From: Daphnia carinata
Taxonomy: Eukaryota > Arthropoda > Branchiopoda > Diplostraca > Daphniidae
Direction: 5' to 3'
DNA length: 64,000 nt
Assembly (NCBI RefSeq): GCF_022539665.2
Contig: NC_081337.1
Location: 4,254,679-4,318,678 of the forward strand
The notes under the pieces: model-generated
The model's input: the letters and a program-made list of their open reading frames with translations, nothing else
What the model was told of the DNA's origin: nothing
Databases searched by the model: none
Position numbers and translations under genes: made by a program
In this document: positions 49,967 to 60,503 of the stretch, in pieces
How the letters are laid out: each line of letters begins with the position of its first letter
How positions within the stretch are numbered: position 1 is the first letter of the stretch

Positions 49967-52624
49967 TTATTCCATTCCATTACCTAACGAAGGGAAACTG
50001 TGAGGGGGTGAAGAAACCATAGAATATAACAACTTCACTTAATTATTAGAGAATGATAGTGAATCATTATACACATTGTTTTCCTCTTGTTGAGCAGCAA
50101 CATGACTCGAAACCGCGGAGGCTAAAGCAACAAGAGTAGCCATACTACTACGTACACTTTAGTTATTGACAACTTTGGGTGATATAAACAATAGTACAAT
50201 ACTATACAAATTAATTCCTACGCTCATCTCATTTTCAAAACCTTTAAACTAAGAAAGAGCACTGTTGTTTTGACTGCTCTTTAAATTACTTTCTTCTCAC
50301 CGCTGTTTACGTTCATCTGCTTCATCACTTGCTTCTTTCTTTCAAAAGTAGGTGTCGCTGGCCATGGCTGGTTGCCACTGGTGACAGTTTACGGGTCGTT
50401 GTAGACGTCCCTTGCAGAACTTTACCGCGGTTTAATAAAAAAAATTTTAAGGGAAAGGTAAATAATTTACCTGTTTAATTACAAAATTTATTTCGTTTAT
50501 CGAGCGGAAATAAAAACATTAGTATCTCTTTGTCTTTCGTCAACGAACTATTTTAGCCACGTACGACGAAAGGCGTATTAAAAACGAGCCTAACGCCCCT
50601 TCATCAAGCTACATCATGGATACGTTTCCATTTTTTTGTTCCTCTCCTATTTTATCTCGAAGCTCATGAGGCATAGAGCATACTGCGGCGTGTATGCAAG
50701 TAGACAGAGTGTTACTTGTTTTGCTCAAAGAGGACGTATAATCTCCACAGTACGAAGGCTGCAGTAAATTACAAATCATAACATCATCCATCATCGTTTT
50801 AGCTGCACTGAGTTTGCTAATGGCGGTCACGCACCCTTTTTGTGGGAATTTCAAGTAATAAATGTCGACTGCCTATGGTGTTTGCTTCCTTGGCCTTCCA
50901 CAACACGTTGAAATCACACGTGCTTCTTTGAGTAACACCGCATCGCTGATGCCATTAACAAAGCTTGACTACCGACTGCTACGTATTTGAATAAGACTGT
51001 GTTAATTGTTCTGAGGACTTTGCTTCTTCAAAATCAAGGAATTTCCATGATGGTGTTGCAGTTTGTATACCGACAATATTCGGGCATTCCAGAAAGAAGA
51101 ATGGTAGTTAGCGCCTTAAGCAACAAAGTTGATTTGATTTATTTCCAACAGAGGAAATGAGCCATAGTCTCATTTTGCTTGTGACTGCATGTGAGTAAAG
51201 AACTACCTTTGGAAGTGTATTCTCGCTTTAATATTTTATTGATTTTAGCGTCGCAAAAAAATTTCATTTGCCGTAAGTTAAACATAAAAAATGAAGAAGA
51301 CGTTAAACTCTTTTTCGACAAAATTTCAATAAAAAAAAACTCTGTTCTTACCTTTAGAAGAAAACAATAGCCAGGACAATATTTTTGATAGTTCGAATTT
51401 GATGGTTTGAGAAATATAAGCGGAATAGAAAAATTTATTTTCGGACGTTGACGGTTTTTGACAGTGTCAGGAAATCAGAAAATCTATAACATATTCAACA
51501 CCTGAGTCCTGAACTTTACACAAAAACGAAGCGAACGAAAAGCGGGATTCCATAGAAGTGAAATAATCTGATGCCTTTGTAAATCTTCAGCAGCAACACA
51601 GTTTCAAGAAATTAATCTGAAAGAAAGGGGTTCAACGGCGAAACCGTCAGAACAGTGGGCTATCGTTTAAGGGATGTACGGAGTGTAGTAGCATAAATGG
51701 TTGCATAACTAGCTGCAAAATAGTTGTATAGCTAGTTGCATAAATAGTTGCATAACTAGTAGCATAAGTTAGGGCTATGGATGAGGGTGCACGCTATGGA
51801 CTTTACGCGTCAGTGAAACGAAACGAATGCGTTGTCCACCACTTAGAGTAGCTGTTTTTGATCGACGCATAAAGCGGATATTTTAGAGGTCACAGGAGAA
51901 GATAACGTTACGCTAATCTGAGTTATTTCAATTGGCAAGGAACTTTAAAAAGGTTTTTTGCATAATTTTTTGTTTTAATGTATTTAAATTTTTCATTTCC
52001 TTTTGTGCTTAGAAGATCAGTCCACGTCCACCATAGATTTTATACACCATGGCACACACGATGTATGGCATATGTGCCCCAACAATTTTTAGAATTCCCG
52101 GAAATCGGCATTAAATAATAATAATAATAAAAAATAATAATGTGTTTGTTTTTCTCAGCATACCTTTCAGCAGTACCTTCCGGTAGCTACTAGTTAGACG
52201 GCCTCGGAAATATTGGCAACGTTGGAGGAGGCGATAATACTAAAATTATTCGGGAATTTTCTCACTTCAGTCCGGGATCTTGGCCGTTTGTCATGTGGCA
52301 ACACTGTTAACTAACCATTCCTCACGATCCTTCGTGTAATTCGGAAAGTTGGCCAAACCCTATATTTAAAACACAAATTATTATTTCATGGCTGTATGAA
52401 TCTTGATTATTCACGATGAAATAGGTGTGAAGAAAAAGAATAAATAAGTTTCTAAGATAACAACAAAGCTTTTTGTACCCACCTAAAAATAATAGTAGGA
52501 ATTCTTGTCATTGTCCTATGCCATTTCTGTTCCGCAACTAAGTTAATATTAACGTTTCGATTGCGACCATCTTCATTGTCGACTCATTTTCCTACCATAC
52601 AAATTATTCAACATTCAGCGTAAA
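49967..52624. other. Non-duplicated spacer, left part
   Basis: Unique sequence separating the two duplicate copies. It holds a tandem repeat of tagttgcataa-type units (51689-51770) and an AAT microsatellite (about 52120-52140). A minus-strand frame at 50609-50854, with six cysteines and the segment CSMPHELRDKIGEEQKN, might be a remnant coding exon, but I do not recognise it. Confidence 0.45.
51689..51770. repeat. Short tandem repeat of tagttgcataa units
   Basis: About six degenerate copies of an 11-15 base unit (variants tggttgcataact, tagctgcaaaa, tagttgtatagc, tagttgcataaa, tagtagcataag) stand head to tail. Confidence 0.6.
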
Positions 52625-55134
52625 ATGGAGAGCAAAGGACAAGAAGATAAACCAGAGCAAAGAATGCCCACAGCGGCTAATGGTACAAGTACCGAAACCC
52701 AGAATAAGAAGGAAGTTCTTCCAGAGACCAACTCCAGAACGAAGATCGAAACGGGAAGTTCAATTTTCTCCAAACTGATAGACAGAAACAGGACCTCAAA
52801 CAAAGAGGACAAAAAGATCTCAACTGGTCATCTAGACAGAACTAGCACTTCCAAGTCACCAGAACAGACCAAGGAAAGCAGAAAAGAAACCCCGGACGCT
52901 GACATCACTGTTACAGCAAACCAAGACGTCACCGAGAGTGCGAAAAACAAACGGTGGAAATTCAGCCTTTCCAGAAATGTAGAGGTGAAAAATGTTGTAA
53001 ACGACACTGTAGAACAGCCAGAAGCTACGAACAAGAAGCATCATTGGCGGAAATTTGCCAATTTCATGAAAATGAAAAGCAAATCAGAAGCCACAGATTG
53101 CTTTGTGACACCAGAGGAGCTTTTGCACAAGACTGATGCAGGACCTGAGACAGGCAATCCGAAGTCCCCAGAAATCACCGGAGAAAACGAAAATAATAAC
53201 CCAGACACTGTCACTGATGTTGAAAATGGAGAGGCCACCGTAACGGAGAAAAAAAAGCGGTGGAAAATGTTTTCATCTAAAACAACGAAACTGAAAGCTG
53301 CTTCTAGTGATGTTAAACAGCAGCGAGATGGATACAAGAAGAAAAAATGGTGGAAGCCCATTTCGTTCGTTAAATTCTTGAATCAACGAAGAAAATCTCG
53401 TAGTGATGAAAGTGTAGAAGAGAACAAAGACTCAAACATACGAGTACCAGAAGTGATTACGGATACATCGGTAGCGAATTCTACAATTGTTGATTCGAAC
53501 GAATTTTTTACAAAGCTTGAAAACCTCGATGAAAATAGGATTGACAGCAAAATGAACACAGTTGACTCGTCTGGGGATCAAACGAAAAGTGAACGCAAAG
53601 AGGAAACTAAACTATCGGATCAAAAGTTTCGAGAGCCACCGAACAACCCTAAAACCCCATACAGACTTCAGCTGAGGATTAATGGACTATTGGTGAATAT
53701 GACATTTTATTCCGGCATTTACGATTCGCTTATTACCACGAGTACATGGGAAGCAATGGGCATGCCAGAATTAGAGCCTGTCACATTTGGTTTGACAGGG
53801 GAACCTGCGGGCAAAAGCTTGACGGTGATTGGAAAATTTATTGCTCATATGCAATACGACCAACGGACCTTCAGCCTGCCAATGCTAGTAATTAGCGAGT
53901 CAACTCCATATTTAAAAAATGTAGGTTTACATCTACTAGGAATACAGGGGCTTTGTTGTCTTAACTTGGACTGGAATACCTTTTTCAATCCTCTTCAAAG
54001 TACATACCTTTGAGATGAAACTGAAACGAGCAGGACGTTGGCCCTGGAATTGAAATCCTCTTGTAATAGCCACCCATATTTCGTCAACGTAAGTGTGAAT
54101 GGTGTGCTAATCAAGATGATGGTAAATACCTGGTATGGGCGATCTGCTATTGGCCATGATGTATGGAAAAAACTAAGAAAGCCTAAGCTAAGAAGAAGAA
54201 AATACCTTTCGTAGAACCAAATGAAAAAGTGATGTGGCAGGAAGGAGAATTTTCAGTTTACGTAGAGTATTCAGGACAGAGACACCACTTTTTACTGAGT
54301 GTACTAAAGCGAAATAGGCGTACCAATTCTCTTGCGATGCTTGGAACCGATTGGTATAATGCATTATCACTCGATTTTAATTCTATCTTTGGATCGATTC
54401 AATACTATAAAGCAAGAAGTGAAGATCGGCAAGCAAAGAAAAAACTAACATTTGAAAATGTTCTTCAAAAGTCCGGTTTTATAAAACGCATTCCTCCTGC
54501 AGAACCAAGTAAAAAGTGTCCAATGTGTGGACATATTATGACTTCTACACCCATTGCTGAAGCTAAACTTGGTCAGAAAGAGAGTGCTTCAACAACGTGC
54601 AATGTAAAGCAAACAAAAGCCGTTGAAGGGTTACTGCCACCTCAGGAGCTATGTCGCGAGACCGAAGCGCTAGAAAATGCACCTATTATCGCGTTGCCAA
54701 AGTTTGAGACCGTTAATGAAAATCAGTTGGCCGGCAGACTTGATACAATGGACCCAGACGTGGGTCTAACTGTATCTGAATGCGGCGAGAAAACCATACC
54801 GTTTGATGAAACGTTTCAAGAACTACAAATCGTCCCTACAAAACTATTACTCCAATTAGAGATAAATGGATTAGAAGTGGTTATGGGCATACATTCCGGC
54901 GTTCATCATTCGTGCATTAGCGCGTGTTTTTGGAAACAAATGGGGAAACCTAGCTTAGTGCCTGTCGAATTCGATTTCGTTGGCCTGATTGGCGGCAAGA
55001 AGATCAAGCTAATGGGCAAATTTATGGCTACTGTGCAATACGGTCAACAGACATTTCATTTGCCGCTGCTAGTGGTAAAAAATCCAAAACAGAAAAGACC
55101 TTTGAAACTAGAACTCATACATCAAAGAAAATGA
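52625..55134 (+). pseudogene. Retroelement-derived gene with three retropepsin-like modules lacking the catalytic Asp; broken
   Basis: Frame 1 opens at ATG 52625 for 462 codons. Its first 340 residues are charged and carry four basic tryptophan motifs (KNKRWKF, KKHHWRKF, KKKRWKM, KKKKWWKP). A Ty3/gypsy-type retropepsin-like module follows (LQLRINGLLVNM; GKFIAHMQYDQRTFSLPMLV). A second module lies at about 54075-54400 and a third at about 54840-55085 (LLQLEINGLEVVMG; FHLPLLVV), preceded by a CPMCGH metal-knuckle-like motif. Where active retropepsins have D-(S/T)-G, the modules have Tyr at codon 53708, Asn at 54125 and His at 54892, so none should cut proteins. A TGA at 54011-54013 interrupts the frame. 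A second break, a frame change within the purine run at 54190-54202, precedes the final open frame (to TGA 55132-55134). No reverse transcriptase, integrase or long terminal repeats are visible. It is either a decaying relic or a domesticated gene with unusual expression. Confidence 0.6.
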
Positions 55135-56199
55135 TCCAAACGAGCCAACAAGGGCATACTGCGTCTTCGGGAAATAACTTAGTCATCAGAGGCTCCAGCC
55201 ATACAGTAGTAAGCCCATTGAACGATTACTTCTTTTTCACGATTGGATACAAATTTTACATTCGTCACCTCCGCCTGGACCATCAAATCCATGACTTGTA
55301 AGGACGCTTTCTCCTGTGGTAATCCAACGAAATCGACTGGCGTACTCAAAATGGAATTGTTCATTATCGAGCGTGAGGGCTTTCATTTGCGTAAATAACT
55401 CTACTGTAATTGTCTTCGTCTGGCATGCTTGTGAGCTATGAAGAGAGTGATGGTATTGCACTTATATTCGTTAAAAGTGCTTGTCAACATTTCGATTCTT
55501 GCTTAATGCAGCTATATGACTATGAAGAGAATGATGGTATTGCACTTATATTCGTTAAAAGTGCTTGCCAACATTTCGAGTCTTGCTTAAAGCAGCTAGA
55601 TGAACGCAATTCAGAAAGAGTGTGTAGCGCATGGAAGTTCCAAACGCACTTTAATAGAAAATTTCATTTACGAGTTCGCCTCGGATTTCACAGGGTCACT
55701 GTAGGGGAAGGGCGTCCCCACAACTCTAGATTTTAACTGGCTGAGAAGTGTACAAGAAAATGCTTTGTAAAGGTAGTAGCATCACTGGCACCGGGCATGA
55801 TTACGGCTTTAAAATGAATGTTTTGTTTTGTGGTGCATTGTTTCGTTTTCTTTTTTTTTTTAACCTGATCGAAGAAAGAATTCTGTTCCGAGTTCTTGAG
55901 TAGCCTACATTTTTAAAAATTACTCGTCTATGTGGAATAAATTCTTAGTATTCTCGTTACACTCATTGAATTGAAAACAATGCTCAAATGTCCACATTGA
56001 GAGTTGTAATCATGCTCTTATTGTTCCGAAATGAAATACAATTGCATTTTACTAAAACTTATCTAGTTTTTCATCGTTCATAGTCCATTCAGCTTTATTT
56101 CTGGCTTTAGAAGTGATTATGTTCAATTACGTTGAAGATGACCATTTTTCTTTGCTTTCCAATGAATAAACATTCTGAGGCAAAATTTCTCAACTAGAA
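55135..56199. other. Spacer with an 84-base tandem duplication
   Basis: Between the retropepsin-like gene and the Dicer-1 pseudogene. It contains the in-frame 84-base repeat (55437-55604) and, on the minus strand, an unassigned frame (55179-55364) ending VQWAYYCMAGASDD. No gene is firmly supported. Confidence 0.4.
55437..55604 (+). repeat. Two tandem copies of an 84-base unit within an open frame
   Basis: Units start at 55437 and 55521. Each encodes 28 residues in the same frame (EE(S/N)DGIALIFVKSACQHF). The frame runs 55410-55736. The copies differ at only a few bases, including one silent change, so the duplication is fairly recent. The length, a multiple of three, would preserve a frame if the segment is coding. 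Confidence 0.6.
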
Positions 56200-57482
56200 A
56201 ATAACTCTTAGACAGCCGTCAGGGAAACGTTCAGCTTTCCTGTATATCCAACTGCGCACAAATCAGCAGACATACAAGAATTCAAAGCAGAGAGAAATGC
56301 CAAGTTTGCCATCACTTCTTATCCACACTTAACTCGATCGGTTTCTAGTTCTAGCAATTCTCTGATGGGCGACTTCGGAAGATTTATACTAAATTCGTTT
56401 ACAAATAAGAAGAAAAAACCATAATGGAAACCATTTACTCTAATCATCGGAAATACAAATACCAATTTCTTTTTTCATCATATTGTAGTACACTCTCCAA
56501 ACAGCATTGGGGGCCGTACGAATCGAGGTGTAAAGCCACGGCTACTGACACAAATATATCGCCAAGAACTTTAGACAATTCCAAATCTTCAGCTTCAATC
56601 ATAATACTGTTAAATAGCAATGTGATGTTTATCTATTGGATAAGTGAGCGAGCTTTATAAATGAATACCTCTTCATCGATGATGAAACACCCCTTTTCCT
56701 CTTGAGCTTTGATGAGTTTGTCCATAATTGATTGAAAGTAGGAAACAGGTGCTGCAAATAGCGATGAAATTCGTAAAGCTCCGTCAGAACAGAAAACGTC
56801 GTGTTGTTCACTAAGGCCGAGCGCAAATCAGTTAGGGCGTCAGGCGGATGAAGCGGTAGGTTTTCGTACAAATACTGCCTTATAAGATAATCTATTGATA
56901 CGTCAGAAAAAAGCCATTTAATACATGGAAAATATTTAATTTCAAACATTTTTAACTAAGACGGCCTCACTGAGGAATTAGAGGCCTTCAACAGGTGGGA
57001 GCGGTCGGTAAACTTGCAGCAGAGTTTTTCTTCAGACGAATAAAATCCGGCTAAGATGTGATCAAGCATAACACGAACATGTAATAGCTGATCAACCAAA
57101 AGTGAGGCAGGTGGAGACCAGTAGCCATAAGAACCTTCGTCAAGGTTGTGGCAGGTTGTCGGGAACAATTTCGTCTTCCAAATCGGCGTTGTAGCCCTCC
57201 TCCTCCTCCAGTCGAATTTTCCTTTCCAGTGGGGTAAAAGTTATTGTCCAGCTCTTTTTGAAGGTGAAATAACCGACACGCTTCAAGCGGTGCAATCGTT
57301 TGGCTATTACTTTCGATGGCATGGGAAGACCTGATACAGTTTGCCGCAAAGAAGAATTATTGGTAGCTGTAATGAGCAAACATACACTACATCCAAGCGC
57401 ATTATTCCTGCTGCTTCGCTTTTCTGAAATGGTTCGGACCATTTTCTCCCATGCAGATGGGTCAACGTATTCTCGTCAATCG
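56200..57482 (-). pseudogene. Rearranged Dicer-1 pseudogene (partial duplicate)
   Basis: Pieces of Dicer-1 occur in the same order and orientation as the intact gene, with two internal deletions. About 56200-57145 matches 41610-42607 (the start of the last exon back to the RNase IIIb region; VSIDYLIRQYLYENLP and [13 protein letters not shown] are recognisable). It is joined at about 57146 to sequence matching 46010-46338 (dimerisation-domain exon), and at about 57480 to sequence matching the Dicer upstream region near 49240. The RNase IIIa, PAZ and helicase exons are missing. The 3' end stops inside the dsRNA-binding domain. Frameshifts and lost splice contexts show that it cannot encode Dicer. 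Confidence 0.9.
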
Positions 57483-57865
57483 AGTGGCATTTTGGACGAT
57501 CAATCAGTTTTGGGGTCCCGTTTTTTCTGTTTAAGGGTATTTAGGTCGGAATGCGTGTCAAACATAGTGCAAGGAAAAAGCAAATGTGTTCCTATACCCG
57601 GCTGCATACCCCGCTTACACCGTTTCTCGATAAAAATTTTCGATTAAACTTTTTGCCATACAGCCGAATTTTATTTCAGCGCATATAAAGTTATCTTCCG
57701 TGGCTGGTCCGTCTTGGTTGAATTTTTTCTGCGGCTTTTGTTTATTAAAGCTCGCATCAAGATTTTGTGAATGACAATAGGATTCCACAAGTCACGATCA
57801 TTTGATAAGAGATCACCGTACAGAAACAAAGGTTGCTAGCCCAAACGGGAAGAGCACATAATTAC
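57483..57865. other. Diverged copy of the Dicer-1/MTHFD intergenic segment
   Basis: Matches about 49240-49640 with many substitutions and indels. It holds the 3' flank of the intact MTHFD gene. Confidence 0.65.
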
Positions 57866-57866
57866 T

Positions 57867-57872
57867 TTTTTA
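57867..57872 (-). terminator. Polyadenylation signal of the MTHFD gene
   Basis: AATAAA on the minus strand within about 10 bases of the TAA/TGA region that ends the MTHFD frame at 57877. Confidence 0.35.
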
Positions 57873-57876
57873 TTCA

Positions 57877-59381
57877 TTAGAACGAACGACGAGCAGATTC
57901 CCCATCTAAAATTCTTGCGGCATTTACGGCAGCCAGAACGATATTTTTCATGAGCATTACAACAGTCATAGGACCAACTCCACCTGGTACTGGGGTAATC
58001 CAACTGGCTCGCTTCCTAGCTTGCTCAAAATCCACATCGCCCACCAGTCTAGACCCCGACTTTTTCGATGCATCTGACGAGCGAATTTCAGTAAGCCAAG
58101 AAATAAGCATAAAGCGATATGTGGTATTACCGGGAATAGACGTTATACCGCAATCTATCACAACTGCGCCTTTTTTTATCCATTCACCCTTTATCAAATT
58201 GGGTTGACCAACGGCAACTACAAGTATGTCTGCATTAGCAACCTGTATCATCATAGTACAAAAAATACGTTATTTTCCCAGCAAAAGCTTTTAGAGAATA
58301 TTTTTGCTTACTACTTCATCCAAGTTTTTAGTTTTTGAATGACAAGTCGTAACAGTTGCATCGTGCCATTTAAATAGTTCGGAAACTGGTGTTCCAACTA
58401 TCCTGCTTCTTCCGATTACCACGGTATGGCTTCCTTCGATCTCCATGCCTGATCTGGATACCATTTAATCAATATATTGCCTCCCGCTACAAAAAAAAAA
58501 AAAGATACCTTTTAACTAATTCTAGGCATCCACTGGGAGTACAAGGGAGAAATCCAGAAGCCAGGTCACCTACAGCTACCTTGCCTTGGTTCCTTGAGTT
58601 CAGCCCATCAACATCTTTGTAGGGTAACACAGAATCTGTAATTAGGCTAGGATTAATGGAGTTCACACAGTCCAATGGCATCTGGACAATAATTCCATGA
58701 ACATGAGGATCAAGGTTTAGACGAGACAAGATCCCCAAAAGCTATTAGAAAAACCAATGAAAATTTAATGTGCTATAGAGCATTTCCACAAATGAAGGAT
58801 GATTATACATATCACCATATTAATGTTTTACCTCAATCTCATTTGTAGAGGATGGAACGACAACGTGTTTAGCCATGATCCCAATATTCTTCGCTGCTTT
58901 TAATTTCATCTTCACATACACATTTGAATCTTCTCTTGCACCAACTTGAACAATGGCAAGCTGGGGTGTTAAGCCAGAATGCTGCATTTTCAGATTATCT
59001 ACTTCTTGGCTTAGGGTCAGAAGGATTTCTCTAAACTGAATTTAGATAAATAATCTTAAGATAATTAAATCAAATTTTAAGTGATCTCACTTTGCAATGT
59101 CAGAACCTGACAGCAACCTCCCATATTCTTTTGGTTTGATGAGGGATGCTGAAGACCAAGATGACAATTTATTTCTATGCATGATTTGCTGTAGTATACA
59201 AAATTTGTTAATACCATATAAAACTAGAATAAAAATGTCTAAATTAACGTAAAACCAGGTGTTAAAATTTAATAAAAGAAAGAACCAAATTATTAAGGGA
59301 TGATTCAATTACCTTATAATAACAGCAAAGCTGCCGTTCTCTGAATCCAAAAAACACCCTCAATTGACAACAAGACAGCAT
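57877..59381 (-). CDS. Bifunctional methylenetetrahydrofolate dehydrogenase/cyclohydrolase (MTHFD1-type D/C domain, stand-alone)
   Basis: Seven exons join in frame: 59381-59313, 59188-59091, 59030-58832, 58741-58509, 58453-58312, 58242-58131 and 58073-57877, giving 349 residues. The enzyme interconverts 5,10-methylene-, methenyl- and 10-formyl-tetrahydrofolate with NAD(P). The D/C fold is complete: catalytic Tyr94 and Lys98 ([12 protein letters not shown]), KDVDG, the dinucleotide-binding segment [18 protein letters not shown], and the signature PGGVGP at 314-319. Its sequence is closest to the N-terminal domain of MTHFD1, yet no formyl-tetrahydrofolate synthetase domain follows; the frame ends at SARRSF. 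The first 23 residues ([18 protein letters not shown]) could be a mitochondrial presequence. The intron 58130-58074 is 57 bases with no stop, so it can be misread as coding; removing it gives the standard IPDASKKSG join. The acceptor at 59031 (cagtttag) is chosen to keep frame. Confidence 0.93.
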
Positions 59382-59443
59382 TTTCAGGATACTCCTCACT
59401 ATTGTTTTGTAATTTAATGGTTTGAGGCGAGGGGAGAAGATTT

Positions 59444-59725
59444 CGGGTTATCTGCAATGCTAATAAAATGAATTTTAACTAAAAAATGAATTATTTTTCA
59501 ATTGACATTTTCACCTGCGTTTCATCGATTACCTTAAGAAAACTCTAAGCTGTGCAGTGGAGCTAAAATATTGAACATAGAGATCGCAACAAAGGAATAA
59601 ATATTAATATAATAATTTAAAAATATTATGAAAATGAAAAGCAATAGAAATGAACAGCGGATGATAATTTCAATGTAGCTAACAATAGCAAACGATAGTA
59701 CACATGTCACCTGGTGGCTCAAAAA
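59444..59725. repeat. Direct repeat, copy 1 (about 98 per cent identical to 62712-62993)
   Basis: Starts cgggttatctgcaatgc and ends cacatgtcacctggtgg. The offset to the second copy is constant across about 275 bases, so there are no indels, and I count only a few substitutions. This copy sits immediately upstream of the MTHFD start (59381) and may contain its promoter. Beyond it the two regions remain similar but much more diverged. Confidence 0.85.
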
Positions 59726-60503
59726 TGAAGCTCTCCCAATTTTATATGGTATCGAAACTACAAGACGTCTTTTCCTATATTAGGAGGACCGAAGATCTCG
59801 ATATCACCCCATGGTGGCGCTGGCCGAAAAACATCAAGCGGGAAGAAGCGCGATTTCAACCGGCGACAGCGCGATTTCAACCGACGACATTATAACGGGA
59901 AGTAGTAGCCGTGCTACTTAAGTAAATTGCATTATGCCATTTAAAATAACTTTTTTTTCTTTTTCTCAAGGTATGGGCCTAGGCCGCAGCATTATTAATG
60001 CATTATTAATGCTGATTATTAACGCATTATTAATGCATTATTAATGCTGTGGCAATGGGGCTAGTCTCGAGACGAACCTGTGCGCTTCAGGTGAGACTGG
60101 CTGCAGCATGCCCAACCCAGGCTTTGCCTGGTCTGCAATGCGTCCTTGAGTGTAAATTGCCCAAATGGTGGCCTGCTTGCTCACGCAGGCCATCCCACCC
60201 CCTATTGACGGGGAAGCGAGTGGCGGGAGAGCCGAGCCAAGGCGGACTATAAGCAATTTTGAATTAAAGTCGCCGGATGGTGTACAGACTGCACGGGCAA
60301 GGGCTTATTGGCCTTCTCAAGGATGAACAGTCGCGTATGGCCTCTGCGCCATGCGGAATGCATTATCCACAATCGTCTATCTGAGTTTTTAAAGTAGCAA
60401 AGTTTAATTGCTGAACCTATCTAACCAATAGCTAGGCAGACCTCTCCTACTCCGTATATTCAAACTCACATTTTAAATCTTCGACTCACAACCTAATGAG
60501 AAA
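59726..60503. other. Upstream region of the proline-rich repeat gene
   Basis: Contains a diverged continuation of the direct repeat (to about 59860), the AT-rich repeat cluster at 59989-60049, and a GC-richer stretch (60050-60330) unlike its AT-rich surroundings. I looked for an snRNA or tRNA in the GC-rich part and recognised none. It may be a promoter or untranslated leader. Confidence 0.4.
59989..60049. repeat. Direct and palindromic repeats of gcattattaat
   Basis: A 26-base stretch (gcattattaat twice plus gctg) at 59989-60014 recurs perfectly at 60024-60049, nine bases apart. The unit contains the palindrome TAATGCATTA, so the block could form alternative hairpins. Confidence 0.7.

Noticed and set aside
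58074-58130. An extra 19-residue coding insertion in MTHFD
   Set aside because: It starts GTAATA and ends GTCAG, and its removal restores the standard family sequence, so it is an intron.
60050-60400. Possible snRNA or other structured RNA in the GC-rich patch
   Set aside because: I compared it by eye with U1-U6, tRNA and SRP-type features and found no convincing match.
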